Program-made: the position numbers and the translations under genes
NCBI GenBank assembly: GCA_002437945.1
Contig: DJSB01000027.1
Coordinates: 1-25,330, forward strand
DNA: 25,330 nt
Source of the DNA: Christensenella sp. UBA6345
GTDB taxonomy: Bacteria > Bacillota > Clostridia > Christensenellales > UBA1242
Reading direction: 5' to 3'
Notes under the pieces: model-generated
The model's input: the letters and a program-made list of their open reading frames with translations, nothing else
Database searches by the model: none
Told to the model about the DNA's origin: nothing
Shown here: positions 14,606 through 23,523 of the stretch, one piece after another
How positions within the stretch are numbered: position 1 is the first letter of the stretch
How the letters are laid out: every line of letters begins with the position of its first letter

Positions 14606-15445
14606 ATGGGATTTTTTAATAGAAAACCTAAACGTGTTGCTTTAGTATTGGGTGGTGGTGCTACAAGGGGATTGGCACATATAGGTGTTATTAAGGCTTT
14701 AGAAGAAAATGACATAAGTTTTGACTATGTTGCTGGCACTTCAGTAGGCTCTTTAGTTGGGGCTTTTTATTCGGCTGGTTTAACTAGTGATGAGATGATA
14801 AAAATCGCTAAAAATTTAAAAGTAAAAGATATAAAAAGTGGTATTATACCATTAGTACCATCAAAAACCGATGGTATTAAAAACTTAATTATCAATAATT
14901 TAGGCGACATAGATATATCTCAACTTAAACGTCATTTTTGTGCTGTAGCAGTTGATGTACATAGCGGTAATGAGATAGATTTTACTAGTGGTAATCTTGC
15001 CAATATTGTAGCAGGAAGTTGTTCAGTTCCGGGGGTGTTTCAACCAGTTAAATATGGGGATTATTTATTACATGATGGTGGACTTGCCAACAACATACCT
15101 AGCAATGTTCCAAAGATAGTATTCGACTGTGATAAAGTAATTGCTGTGGACGTTAATAGTACTCGTGGACAAGGTACTGAAAGTGATAAATTTTTTGATA
15201 CTTTACTTGCTAGTATGCGTATTATGATGAAAAGTAATAGTTTAAAAGGTTATCTAAATGGTGATATTGTAATACAACCTGATTTAAAACGTTTTAAATC
15301 CACAAAACTTGACTATGTAGACGAGATGATTATGGAAGGATATAATGCTGCAATATATCAGATGGATAGTATTAAAAACTTAATTAATGGCAAAGTAATA
15401 AAAGAAAAAATTAGAAAATTTAAGGTAAATAAACATACTTTTTAG
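14606..15445 (+). CDS. Patatin-like phospholipase (RssA-like)
   Basis: This 279-residue predicted serine lipid hydrolase has the patatin fold. The oxyanion-hole motif GGGATRG spans 16-22, the nucleophile elbow GTSVG spans 44-48 (S46), and the second dyad member D157 is in DGGLANNIP (157-165). There is no signal peptide, so it is expected in the cytoplasm or at the inner face of the membrane. The length agrees with bacterial RssA/YchK-type proteins, whose substrates are mostly unknown but which act on acyl lipids. TTTAAGGAG precedes the ATG. The next gene begins 6 bases after the stop codon, so they form an operon. Confidence 0.9.
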   Translation: MGFFNRKPKRVALVLGGGATRGLAHIGVIKALEENDISFDYVAGTSVGSLVGAFYSAGLTSDEMIKIAKNLKVKDIKSGIIPLVPSKTDGIKNLIINNLGDIDISQLKRHFCAVAVDVHSGNEIDFTSGNLANIVAGSCSVPGVFQPVKYGDYLLHDGGLANNIPSNVPKIVFDCDKVIAVDVNSTRGQGTESDKFFDTLLASMRIMMKSNSLKGYLNGDIVIQPDLKRFKSTKLDYVDEMIMEGYNAAIYQMDSIKNLINGKVIKEKIRKFKVNKHTF

Positions 15446-15451
15446 GGTAAT

Positions 15452-16582
15452 ATGAGAAAAATAATTGATAAGTTAACTATATTTGGTTGTTTGGTTATAT
15501 TCTTACTACTTACATTAATTGCAAGTAAATATATAGAAATATTCCTAAAACTTAAACCTAATATGACTAAAATTAATAACTCGGCATTAGAAATACATTT
15601 TGTTGATGTAGGAGAAGGCGATGCTACTTTAGTTAAATTTAGCAGTGGTAAGACCATGCTTATAGATGCTGGAGAAAAGTCACAATCAAAGTATCTTACA
15701 AGTTACATTGATAAAGTATTTTTCCGAGATTATAAGAATAAAAAATTTGATTATGTAGTATTAACACATTCTGATAGTGACCATACTGGTGGTATGTATA
15801 ATATATTAGAAAAATATAAAGTAGATAATTTTATTAGACCAAAAATTTTAATTAATGGATTAGAAAATTATCTTATTGATGGACAAGTGAAGTATGATAA
15901 TAATGAAGATTATGTATCAACAATTTCAAAACTTTACGAGTTAAAAAATAGCAACAAAACAAAAGTTACTTTTGCCGAAAGTGATAATATTATTGATATG
16001 GGTAATAATGCATATGTGCATATATTATCACCACTTAAACCTTATTATTCTACCACTAACGATTATTCTACAGTTATGACAATTAATGACAATGGTTTTA
16101 GTGCTATGTTAACAGGTGATGCTAGCAGTGAAGTAGAAAATATGGTGGTTAATAGTTACGATGATGATGTATTAGATGTGGATTTACTTAAATTAGGACA
16201 TCATGGCAGTAATACTTCTACTTCTTCTCTATTTTTGCAAGCAACCAGTCCTAGATATATAGTTGTATCTGCTTCTGATGATAATTCCTACAATCACCCA
16301 AGTGCAGATGTTTTAGACCGTATTGAAGAGTACAATCAAGACAATTCTAATATAGCGACCTTGTTACAAACAGGTTATTTGGGCAATATAGTAGTGTACA
16401 ACAATGGTAATAATAATGATGGATATATCACGATTAACAACATTAATGATTATTTATTTTTATCTTGGTGGGTAGTTGTACTTGTTTTGATAGTTGTTAT
16501 CGGAGTTTCATTGTTTATGGGCGACTTAATAGGACTTCTTAATCGTAATAAGGCTACTAATATTCGTACTTTTAATAGTTAA
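15452..16582 (+). CDS. Membrane-tethered metallo-beta-lactamase-fold protein, ComEC C-terminal-like
   Basis: This 376-residue protein has a metallo-beta-lactamase fold like the C-terminal domain of ComEC. A membrane segment (8-27) is followed by the strand IHFVDVGEGDATLV (48-61), typical of ComEC/Rec2-type domains. The metal motif is THSDSDH (105-111), followed by TGDA (221-224, D223), LGHHGS (248-253) and NHPS (281-284). A second membrane segment spans about 338-358 and ends in basic residues. By the positive-inside rule the catalytic domain faces outside. There is no competence membrane domain, so this is not full ComEC. Related domains hydrolyse nucleic acids or phosphodiesters; the substrate here is unknown. 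It is cotranscribed with the patatin-like gene. Confidence 0.82.
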   Translation: MRKIIDKLTIFGCLVIFLLLTLIASKYIEIFLKLKPNMTKINNSALEIHFVDVGEGDATLVKFSSGKTMLIDAGEKSQSKYLTSYIDKVFFRDYKNKKFDYVVLTHSDSDHTGGMYNILEKYKVDNFIRPKILINGLENYLIDGQVKYDNNEDYVSTISKLYELKNSNKTKVTFAESDNIIDMGNNAYVHILSPLKPYYSTTNDYSTVMTINDNGFSAMLTGDASSEVENMVVNSYDDDVLDVDLLKLGHHGSNTSTSSLFLQATSPRYIVVSASDDNSYNHPSADVLDRIEEYNQDNSNIATLLQTGYLGNIVVYNNGNNNDGYITINNINDYLFLSWWVVVLVLIVVIGVSLFMGDLIGLLNRNKATNIRTFNS

Positions 16583-16661
16583 TTGTATGTAATTTAATTT
16601 TTAAATAAATTTATTGTGGTATGTTTTTATAGACTTTTAGGTCAATTAACTAGTTAAATAT

Positions 16662-16690
16662 TTGGTTATTTAATTAAAATACTATATAAT
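16662..16690 (+). promoter_or_regulatory. Probable promoter of the kinase-like gene and tkt
   Basis: TTGGTT (16662-16667) and TATAAT (16685-16690) are spaced by 17 bases. The predicted start near 16697 falls within the inverted repeat that follows. Confidence 0.55.
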
Positions 16691-16729
16691 AATAGTATTA
16701 TAGTAATATATATCTATAATGATACTATT
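16691..16729 (+). promoter_or_regulatory. Inverted repeat at the predicted transcription start
   Basis: AATAGTATTATAG (16691-16703) faces CTATAATGATACTATT (16714-16729). This gives 8 and 5 paired bases around a 3-base bulge. There is no T run after it. It could be an operator overlapping the start site or a 5'-end hairpin in the leader. Confidence 0.5.
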
Positions 16730-16781
16730 TAATCGATGTTTTGATTAAGATTTAGTGTTAAAATTTAAAGGGGATTATTGC

Positions 16782-17279
16782 ATGATAAGTAACATTTGCA
16801 TTGTTGGATTGCTTAAAAATTATACAAAACGCATATCCAAACGTGTTGCCGACACGCTTGAAATGTTTTATGCAGATGTTACAGAGTTACTTGAATATGA
16901 GTATATCAATATGGCTTCTGCACAAGCAATTGCTGGTAAAGAATACATGGAAAAACAAGAAACAAAAAAAATTAAGGCGTTGTCTTCCTTTGAAAATATA
17001 TTGTTTACTGTAGACAATTATTATTTAAACAATGATAAAAATTTACACTATATCAAAAATGGTGCACTTGTTATATATTTACGACTTAATGAACGTATGT
17101 TTAATAAGTGCTTAAAGGCGGAAAAACTATCAAAACAAGAAATGACACTGTTAAAAAATGTTGCAACCGAACGTGATATGCTGTTAAATGGTTATGCAGA
17201 TATTGTAGTAGATGTGTCAAAAGATAAAAATATCGAAAAAAATATATTAACAAAAATCGAGGAATATTATGAAAAGTGA
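16782..17279 (+). CDS. Degenerate shikimate-kinase-like protein
   Basis: The 165 residues follow the shikimate kinase layout from end to end. There is a first strand ISNICIVGLL, then RVADTLEMFYADVTELLE (about 21-38), AGKEYMEKQE (51-60), the strand GALVIYLRLN (94-103), and ERDMLLNGYADIVVDVS (130-146), which matches the lid-to-end region. The length is normal for the family. However, the P-loop glycines and lysine are replaced (GLLKNYTKR at 9-17), the DxD substrate motif reads DVT (32-34), and the GGG loop is absent. ATP and shikimate binding are therefore probably lost, and a regulatory or structural role is more likely. AAAGGGG (16768-16774) selects ATG 16782 over an in-frame GTG at 16755. 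Its end overlaps the transketolase start by 11 bases. Confidence 0.7.
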   Translation: MISNICIVGLLKNYTKRISKRVADTLEMFYADVTELLEYEYINMASAQAIAGKEYMEKQETKKIKALSSFENILFTVDNYYLNNDKNLHYIKNGALVIYLRLNERMFNKCLKAEKLSKQEMTLLKNVATERDMLLNGYADIVVDVSKDKNIEKNILTKIEEYYEK

Positions 17280-19236
17280 TAATTTGTGTGTTAATTCTTT
17301 AAGATTATTAGCAATGGACGAAATTAATACTGCTAAAAGTGGACACCCAGGGATTGCATTGGGTGCTGCACCTATTTTATATTCGTTGTATGCTAAAGTT
17401 TTAAAATGTACTCCTAGTGCTGAAAAACATCTTTTAAGAGATAGATTTGTTATGTCGGCTGGTCATGGCTCGGCTTTGCTTTATGCTACACTACACAGTT
17501 GTGGATTTAGTTTTACTATGGACGATTTAAAGAGTTTTAGATCTATTAATTCTCGTTGCCCAGGACACCCAGAAGTAAGTGCTGATAATGCTATTGATGC
17601 AAGTACTGGACCATTGGGACAGGGATTAGCCAATGCCGTAGGTATGGCTATGGCTGAAAAACACATGGCATCTATATTTAACAAACCAGAATTTAAATTA
17701 TTTGACAACTATACTTATTGTTTAGTAGGCGATGGCTGTTTAATGGAAGGTATTTCTCATGAAGCATTAAGCCTAGCAGGAACTTTAAAACTTAACAAAC
17801 TTATTGTTATATATGACCGCAACCATGTATGTCTAGATGGAAGTACAGATGAAGCATTTACTCAAAATACTAGCCAGATAGTTAAAGGTTATGGTTTTAA
17901 TGTTATCGAAGTAAAAGATGGCAACAATGTAGACAAAATTACCGCTGCTATTAATAAAGCGAAGAAAAGTCTTAAACCTACTATGGTTATAGTAGATACT
18001 GTTATCGGATATGGCTCTAGTTTGGCGGGTAATCACAAAGTACACGGAAGTCCATTGGGTGAAGATGAAACACTTAAATTAAGAGCAAAATTAGGTGTTG
18101 TTGGCGAGCCTTTCGAAATTAATGCCAAGGCTAAAGAAACTTTTGACGGATTGAAAGAACATTATGATGCGATAAATGCCGAGTTTGAAGAACGTATGCA
18201 AACTTACAAACGTAATTATCCTGCAGATTATCGTATACTAACAATGTATTTAAAAAATGATTATTCTGATATAGATACATATTTAAAAGATTTTGAAAAT
18301 AAAAAGACAAGTACACGTAATGCTAGTGGCGAAATTCTTAACATTATTGCCGACAATTATTCTAATATTCTAGGTGGCTGTGCTGATGTTATGAGCAGTA
18401 CAAAAGCACAAGTAAATAGTGCAGTATATAATGAGAATCCAGTTGGACGTAACATTATGTTTGGTGTTAGGGAATTGGGTATGTCTGCTATCGCCAATGG
18501 TATGGCTTTGTATGGTGGTCTTACACCTTATGTATCTACATTTATGGTGTTTGGCGATTACTTAAAACCTGCTTTACGTATGAGTGCATTAACTAATCTA
18601 CGTGTATTATATGTGTTAACACATGATTCGTTGTATGTAGGTAAAGATGGTCCTACTCATCAACCTATCGAGCAGATGGCTATGTTTAGAGCCCAACCTA
18701 ATACATATACATTTAGACCTGCTGACCTTATTGAAACTGCAGCATGCTATTCGGTAGCACTTAATGTTAATAAGCCATCAGTGTTTGCACTTACTCGTCA
18801 AGATCTTGAACCATTAGAATCAAGTTATGAAAAAGCAAAGATGGGCGCTTATATTATTAAAGATGTTGAAAAGAAACCTGATGTTATATTAATAGGTACA
18901 GGTAGTGAAGTGTATACTGCTTTGGAAGTTGCTAAACAACTTGAAGAATCTGGTTTAGGTGTAAGAGTAGTAAGTATGCCTTGTATGGAATTGTTTGATG
19001 CACAAGCAGATAGTTATAAAGAAAAGATTGTTGATCGAACTATCCCTACATATAGTCTAGAGTTAAGTTCCGATATGAGTTTCTATAAATATATTGGAGT
19101 AGGCGAAGTAATTGGCACTACAACATTTGGTAAGAGTGGCACACCTACAGATGTGATTAACGAACTTAAACTTGATGTTAAATCTATTGCTACCCGCATT
19201 AAAAAACAATTAAAAATCAAAGATAAAAAAGATTAA
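17269..19236 (+). CDS. tkt: Transketolase
   Basis: This thiamine-diphosphate enzyme moves two-carbon units between sugar phosphates in the non-oxidative pentose phosphate pathway. The 655 residues are full length. The N-terminal domain has SGHPG (24-28), GHGS (65-68), GHPE (99-102) and the ThDP/metal motif GDGCLMEG (154-161) with N185 in YDRN. The central domain has the cofactor-activating Glu in GVRELGM (E402), and DYLKPALR and HDSLYVGKDGPTHQP (452-466). A C-terminal domain follows from about 530. The start ATG lies within the preceding kinase-like gene, so translation is probably coupled. The ribosome binding site (GAGGAA) is in that gene's last codons. Confidence 0.96.
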   Translation: MKSDNLCVNSLRLLAMDEINTAKSGHPGIALGAAPILYSLYAKVLKCTPSAEKHLLRDRFVMSAGHGSALLYATLHSCGFSFTMDDLKSFRSINSRCPGHPEVSADNAIDASTGPLGQGLANAVGMAMAEKHMASIFNKPEFKLFDNYTYCLVGDGCLMEGISHEALSLAGTLKLNKLIVIYDRNHVCLDGSTDEAFTQNTSQIVKGYGFNVIEVKDGNNVDKITAAINKAKKSLKPTMVIVDTVIGYGSSLAGNHKVHGSPLGEDETLKLRAKLGVVGEPFEINAKAKETFDGLKEHYDAINAEFEERMQTYKRNYPADYRILTMYLKNDYSDIDTYLKDFENKKTSTRNASGEILNIIADNYSNILGGCADVMSSTKAQVNSAVYNENPVGRNIMFGVRELGMSAIANGMALYGGLTPYVSTFMVFGDYLKPALRMSALTNLRVLYVLTHDSLYVGKDGPTHQPIEQMAMFRAQPNTYTFRPADLIETAACYSVALNVNKPSVFALTRQDLEPLESSYEKAKMGAYIIKDVEKKPDVILIGTGSEVYTALEVAKQLEESGLGVRVVSMPCMELFDAQADSYKEKIVDRTIPTYSLELSSDMSFYKYIGVGEVIGTTTFGKSGTPTDVINELKLDVKSIATRIKKQLKIKDKKD

Positions 19237-19263
19237 TACATAATTTTGAAGATATTATTTAAT

Positions 19264-19297
19264 ATAAAAGGAACAATAAGAGTATTGTTCCTTTTAT
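19264..19297 (+). terminator. Intrinsic terminator after tkt
   Basis: A perfect 15-bp stem (19264-19278 with 19283-19297) has loop AGAG. The T residues are within the 3' arm, and there is only a short T-rich stretch after it. Confidence 0.75.
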
Positions 19298-19412
19298 GTT
19301 GTTAACTGACTTATTATTATAATTAATTAAATTGTAAGCCTAGTATAGCGGTTTTAAATCACATGCATTTAATTTCTTTGTATGTTATAACGACATTAAA
19401 TTACATTTTTAT

Positions 19413-19441
19413 TTGAAAAATGCATAGTTTTCATATATACT
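19413..19441 (+). promoter_or_regulatory. Sigma-A-type promoter of lon-ysxC
   Basis: TTGAAA (19413-19418) and TATACT (19436-19441) are spaced by 17 bases. No CIRCE or CtsR-type operator was recognised around it. Confidence 0.8.
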
Positions 19442-19472
19442 ATTACTAGATTGCTATTTAAAAGGAAAAAAG

Positions 19473-21824
19473 ATGAACAAAAGTAATTTTTATTATAAAT
19501 ACGCTAATTATTTAAACGAATTTGAAAGAACTACACAAAGATTAAAAGTTGTTGCATCATATAAATTTGTGTTGCCTTTCCCATATATACCTTATGCAGA
19601 TATTGCAAAAAGAGATAAGGAACAAAAGTTAATTAATGAAATTGCCGAAACTAAAGAGTTGTTCTTTATGGCTATTCCTACTTTTATAGATGAATTTAAA
19701 GATACTGACGCTAAATATCATAAGGTAGGACTTGTTTGTAAGATTGAACGTTTGGGTAATCAAGATAATAATGGATTGACATATTATTGCAATCCAATAT
19801 ATTTTGCTGAAGTTGTTTCATTAGAAACAGATGGTGATTATGAGTATGCAATTACACAACCACAAACATTAGATCATGGCGACCCTATGGTTATTAAGGC
19901 GCTAGATGACCGAACTAGTCAAGCATACTTTAATTATTTACAATATTCTAATAGAAAGATTATCCCAGAATTAATTGAATATATAAAAAATGTAGATGAT
20001 CTAGAAATCAAATCAATTTTGATGATGTCAACTTTAGAATCTGACCAACATACACAATATGATTTTATAGCCAATAATACTTTAGAAGGTAGATATGAAT
20101 CATTAATTGTATTAATTAATAGATTGTACAACTTGGAGAAGTTAACAAAAGATATTGATACAAAAATCAAACAAGATAGTGAACAACGTAATAAAGAAGC
20201 CATTATCAAAGAACGTATAAGATACCTTAATAAAGAAATTGATGAAAGTGACGAATTTGGCGAATTAGAAAAGAAAGTAAAAGATTGCCATATGCCAAAG
20301 GCTACCGAAGATTATGTACTTGAACAGGTTAAAAAGTTATCACGTACTCCATCTGTAGCGGCTGATTATAACATATATAAAAATTATATTGATGTGGTTA
20401 CAGAGTTACCTTGGTCAAAATATACTGAAGATAATACAGATATTAATCATGCTAGACAAGTGTTAGACAACGAACATTATGGACTAGAAAAAGTTAAGTC
20501 CAGAATATTAGAATATTTGGCAGTATTGAAACTTAATAATAAAATAAGCGGGCAAATATTATGTCTAGTTGGTGCTCCTGGTGTGGGCAAAACAAGTATT
20601 GCAAAATCTGTAGCCAATGCTTTAGGAAGGAAATTTGTTAAACTTACTTTAGGTGGTGTCCATGACGAAAGTGAGATTAGGGGACACAGAAAAACCTATG
20701 TAGGTGCAATGGTAGGTAAGATTATATATAATATTAAACTTGCAGGTTCTAATAATCCAGTATTTTTATTAGATGAAATAGATAAGTTAACTACCGACAT
20801 TCATGGTGACCCTGCTAGTGCATTGTTGGAAGTACTTGACCCACAGCAAAATTATGCATTTAGAGATAATTTTTTAGAAGTTCCATATGATTTAAGTAAA
20901 GTTATATTTATTGCTACCGCCAACTATGTTGATCGTATTCCAGCCCCACTTCGTGATCGTATGGAAATAATCAATGTAGATAGTTATATCGCAGATGAAA
21001 AAGTTCAGATAGCAAAAAACTATTTAATACCTAAACAATTAACAGCCAATGGTATAAAAGAAAATGCTTTGGTTATAAATGACGATGTTATATATAGTCT
21101 AATAGATGATTACACATATGAAGCCGGCGTAAGAAATCTAGAAAGATTGATTGCCAAGATATGTAGACAATTAGCAGTTAAATTGGTTGATAATCCTGAT
21201 ACAGAATTGCCTTGGGTAATCACAGAGACTATGTTACCTAGTATACTTAATGAGCCACCAGTAACTAACCATGGGGTACGTAAACAACCTGAAGTTGGTG
21301 TGGGTTATGGATTGGGTTGGAGTCCATATGGTGGTAGTGTGCTTACTTTAGAAGGAGTTTCTATACCTGGTAAAGGTAATCTTGTTATGACGGGTAATTT
21401 AAAAGATGTAATGCAAGAAAGTTGTAAGATTGCTTACACTGTAGCCAAACGTTGTGTTGATAAAGATATTGATTATTCAAAAATTGATATACATATTAAT
21501 GCATGCGAAGGCGGTGTTCAAAAAGATGGTCCTAGTGCTGGTGTAGTTTTGGCTTTAGTTATATATAGTGTATTAACTAATAAAAAAATATCTAATCAAT
21601 ATGCTATGACTGGTGAGATAAGTTTAACTGGACAGATATATGCTATTGGTGGATTAAGGGAGAAGTTGTATGCTTGTGTTCAAAATGGTATAAAGAATGT
21701 AATTGTACCTGCCGAGAATAAAAAAGATATTGGTTTTTTACCAGCAGAGATTGTAGAAAAATTAGATATACATTATGTTAATAATTTTGATGAAGTACTT
21801 AAATTAGCGATAGTAGGTGAATAA
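19473..21824 (+). CDS. lon: ATP-dependent Lon protease
   Basis: Lon is a cytoplasmic AAA+ serine protease that degrades misfolded and some regulatory proteins. The 783 residues match the usual size. The N-terminal substrate domain (about 25-300) is diverged, and the usual LPLLP start motif reads FVLPFPYIPYAD (32-43). The AAA+ module has Walker A GAPGVGKT (367-374), Walker B VFLLDEID (430-437) and GHRKTYVGAMVG (404-415). The protease domain carries the Ser-Lys dyad: S688 in KDGPSAG (684-690) and K731 in GGLREK (726-731). AAAAGGAAA precedes the ATG. ysxC follows one base after the stop codon, the same order as lonA-ysxC in Bacillus. Confidence 0.96.
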   Translation: MNKSNFYYKYANYLNEFERTTQRLKVVASYKFVLPFPYIPYADIAKRDKEQKLINEIAETKELFFMAIPTFIDEFKDTDAKYHKVGLVCKIERLGNQDNNGLTYYCNPIYFAEVVSLETDGDYEYAITQPQTLDHGDPMVIKALDDRTSQAYFNYLQYSNRKIIPELIEYIKNVDDLEIKSILMMSTLESDQHTQYDFIANNTLEGRYESLIVLINRLYNLEKLTKDIDTKIKQDSEQRNKEAIIKERIRYLNKEIDESDEFGELEKKVKDCHMPKATEDYVLEQVKKLSRTPSVAADYNIYKNYIDVVTELPWSKYTEDNTDINHARQVLDNEHYGLEKVKSRILEYLAVLKLNNKISGQILCLVGAPGVGKTSIAKSVANALGRKFVKLTLGGVHDESEIRGHRKTYVGAMVGKIIYNIKLAGSNNPVFLLDEIDKLTTDIHGDPASALLEVLDPQQNYAFRDNFLEVPYDLSKVIFIATANYVDRIPAPLRDRMEIINVDSYIADEKVQIAKNYLIPKQLTANGIKENALVINDDVIYSLIDDYTYEAGVRNLERLIAKICRQLAVKLVDNPDTELPWVITETMLPSILNEPPVTNHGVRKQPEVGVGYGLGWSPYGGSVLTLEGVSIPGKGNLVMTGNLKDVMQESCKIAYTVAKRCVDKDIDYSKIDIHINACEGGVQKDGPSAGVVLALVIYSVLTNKKISNQYAMTGEISLTGQIYAIGGLREKLYACVQNGIKNVIVPAENKKDIGFLPAEIVEKLDIHYVNNFDEVLKLAIVGE

Positions 21825-21825
21825 T

Positions 21826-22419
21826 ATGTTGATTAAAAAAAGTCAATTTAAAACAAGTGTGGCCAATCCGCAAAAAATAGTAATAGATGAAAAAGACCAA
21901 TTTGCTTTTGTAGGAAGAAGTAATGTAGGAAAGAGTAGTCTTATTAATATGCTTGTTGACAACTCCAAACTTTGTAGGACTTCTTCTACTCCGGGACGAA
22001 CTAGATTAATTAATTATTTTACTATTAATGATGATTTCTATTTTGTAGATTTGCCGGGCTATGGATATGCTAAAGCCAGTCAAAAAGATGTTGCTGGCTG
22101 GCAACAATTAATCGAGCCATACTTACTAAATAATCCACAATTAAAATGTGTTCTTGCATTAGTTGATGCTAGACATGATCCAACTGCCGAAGATGCACAA
22201 ATGATCACATTTCTGCATTATTACCAAATACCATTCCTGATTGTGGCAACAAAGTGTGACAAATTGCCAAAAAGTAAGGTTAAACCGACATTAACTCATT
22301 TGGCCAATGTATTAAAAGTTGGTACTAGTAATGTATATGGTATTAGTAGTGAGACTAGATATGGTAAGACTGAATTACTTAATAAACTAGATCAGTTTAG
22401 GAGTAACAACAATAATTAA
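21826..22419 (+). CDS. ysxC: Ribosome biogenesis GTP-binding protein YsxC (EngB/YihA)
   Basis: This TRAFAC-class GTPase is needed for assembly of the large ribosomal subunit. In 197 residues it has G1 GRSNVGKS (30-37), the family STPGRT loop (54-59), G3 DLPGYG (75-80), G4 TKCDK (142-146) and a G5-like SSE (174-176). An in-frame GTG at 21817 would overlap lon by 8 bases. ATG 21826 is preferred because it gives the normal family N-terminus and leaves GTAGGTGA as the ribosome binding site. It is in an operon with lon. Confidence 0.95.
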   Translation: MLIKKSQFKTSVANPQKIVIDEKDQFAFVGRSNVGKSSLINMLVDNSKLCRTSSTPGRTRLINYFTINDDFYFVDLPGYGYAKASQKDVAGWQQLIEPYLLNNPQLKCVLALVDARHDPTAEDAQMITFLHYYQIPFLIVATKCDKLPKSKVKPTLTHLANVLKVGTSNVYGISSETRYGKTELLNKLDQFRSNNNN

Positions 22420-22427
22420 ATAAAAAT

Positions 22428-22455
22428 AGGTATGTAAATAAGCATACCTTTTTTT
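22428..22455 (+). terminator. Intrinsic terminator of lon-ysxC
   Basis: AGGTATG (22428-22434) and CATACCT (22443-22449) form the stem around an 8-base loop, followed by T residues. The 230 bases after it are AT-rich with no clear gene or strong promoter. Confidence 0.85.
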
Positions 22456-22703
22456 GTTACTATAAGATTATTCATAGCAGTAAAATAAATTTATATTTTA
22501 TACGTATGATACTTAACTAAAAAATATAATAATTAATAATTATAGATAATAGAAATGATTTGTTAAAGGTTACTAATGATAACACTATAAAAATACTAAT
22601 GAATTAAATTTTTATATAATATTTATTTTTGTATTAGGTAACTTTTTTATTCAATTATCATATAGTGTAATATACAGGCTTATTAAATAGGAGGTAAACG
22701 TTT

Positions 22704-23360
22704 ATGTCATTTTATTCAGGAAGTAGAAATGCTTTTTGCCCGGGGCCTATCACTGGCAATCCTTTAAATGGCTTGTGTGAAAAAGCATGTATTCATGCAA
22801 AAAAAGTTTTTGATGCTTGTCTTCGTCAAATGCAAGAAACAGATGTTCAAGTAACAGTAACCGATTACATACCAGCCAATCCAACTCAACCATTAACTTT
22901 TGTAAGTGTTAATGCTTTACCTACTCAAACTACTATTAACAATTTAGTTGTAGATAGATTTGAAGATAAACCATGTTTTGCAAGAGTAAGTGGGGAAGTT
23001 GAAGTACCTATTGAAGTGCATTATACAGATGCTAATGGTGTTGCTGGAGTGGGCAAAAGCACAATCACAGTTAATAGTGATGTGGTGTTGTATGTACCAC
23101 AGCCAAGTGTTGTACCATTTACGGTAGAAGCATATTGCAATTGTTTAAGTCCAGATGGCGAGTATGTAGGTAACAATGTATTTAGTCTTGATTTCTGTCT
23201 TGCTTTGATACTTAGAGTAGTAGTGGAAGCGGAAATATTAGTACCAACTTACGGATATTGTCCTATACCACCTTGTCAAGAATTTACTCAAGATGCTTGC
23301 TCGGGTTTCTTTGAATTGCCACTTTATCCGGCACAGCAACCTGTAGCCAATGCTAACTAA
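22704..23360 (+). CDS. Cys-rich coat-like protein of clostridial type
   Basis: This 218-residue protein has no signal peptide or membrane segment and contains 11 Cys. An N-terminal part has CEKACIHAKKVFDAC (25-39). A central beta-rich part has FARVSGEVEVPIEVHYTDANG and STITVNSDVVLYVPQPSV (about 92-136). The end has spaced Cys at 186, 191 and 199 and a Pro/Ala/Asn-rich tail. I recall similar proteins, with the same Cys-containing N-terminus and a DANG-TITVN-YVPQPS core, in spore-forming Clostridia, where they are annotated as hypothetical or coat-related. A role in a spore or surface layer is inference. It has a very strong ribosome binding site (TAGGAGGT) and lies in a single-gene unit, consistent with high expression. 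Confidence 0.7.
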   Translation: MSFYSGSRNAFCPGPITGNPLNGLCEKACIHAKKVFDACLRQMQETDVQVTVTDYIPANPTQPLTFVSVNALPTQTTINNLVVDRFEDKPCFARVSGEVEVPIEVHYTDANGVAGVGKSTITVNSDVVLYVPQPSVVPFTVEAYCNCLSPDGEYVGNNVFSLDFCLALILRVVVEAEILVPTYGYCPIPPCQEFTQDACSGFFELPLYPAQQPVANAN

Positions 23361-23408
23361 TTATTGTTAATTAGTATAAGATGTAAGTATATGCTTACAT
23401 CTTTTTTT
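23356..23408 (+). terminator. Double hairpin terminator
   Basis: A first AT-rich hairpin (23356-23363 with 23368-23375) overlaps the stop codon. The main one, AAGATGTAAG (23378-23387) with CTTACATCTT (23394-23403), is followed by T residues to 23408. Confidence 0.85.
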
Positions 23409-23461
23409 ATACACTTAATTATTGCAATATATGTTTAAATATAAGTTTTTAAAATTATGTA

Positions 23462-23490
23462 TTGAATTACAATTAAAAATGTAGTATTAT
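23462..23490 (+). promoter_or_regulatory. Sigma-A-type promoter
   Basis: TTGAAT (23462-23467) and TATTAT (23485-23490) are spaced by 17 bases. A second possible -10 box, TATAAT, lies at 23496-23501 with a weaker -35 box. Confidence 0.65.
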
Positions 23491-23523
23491 ATTAATATAA
23501 TACATACTATGTGAGGGTAAGTT

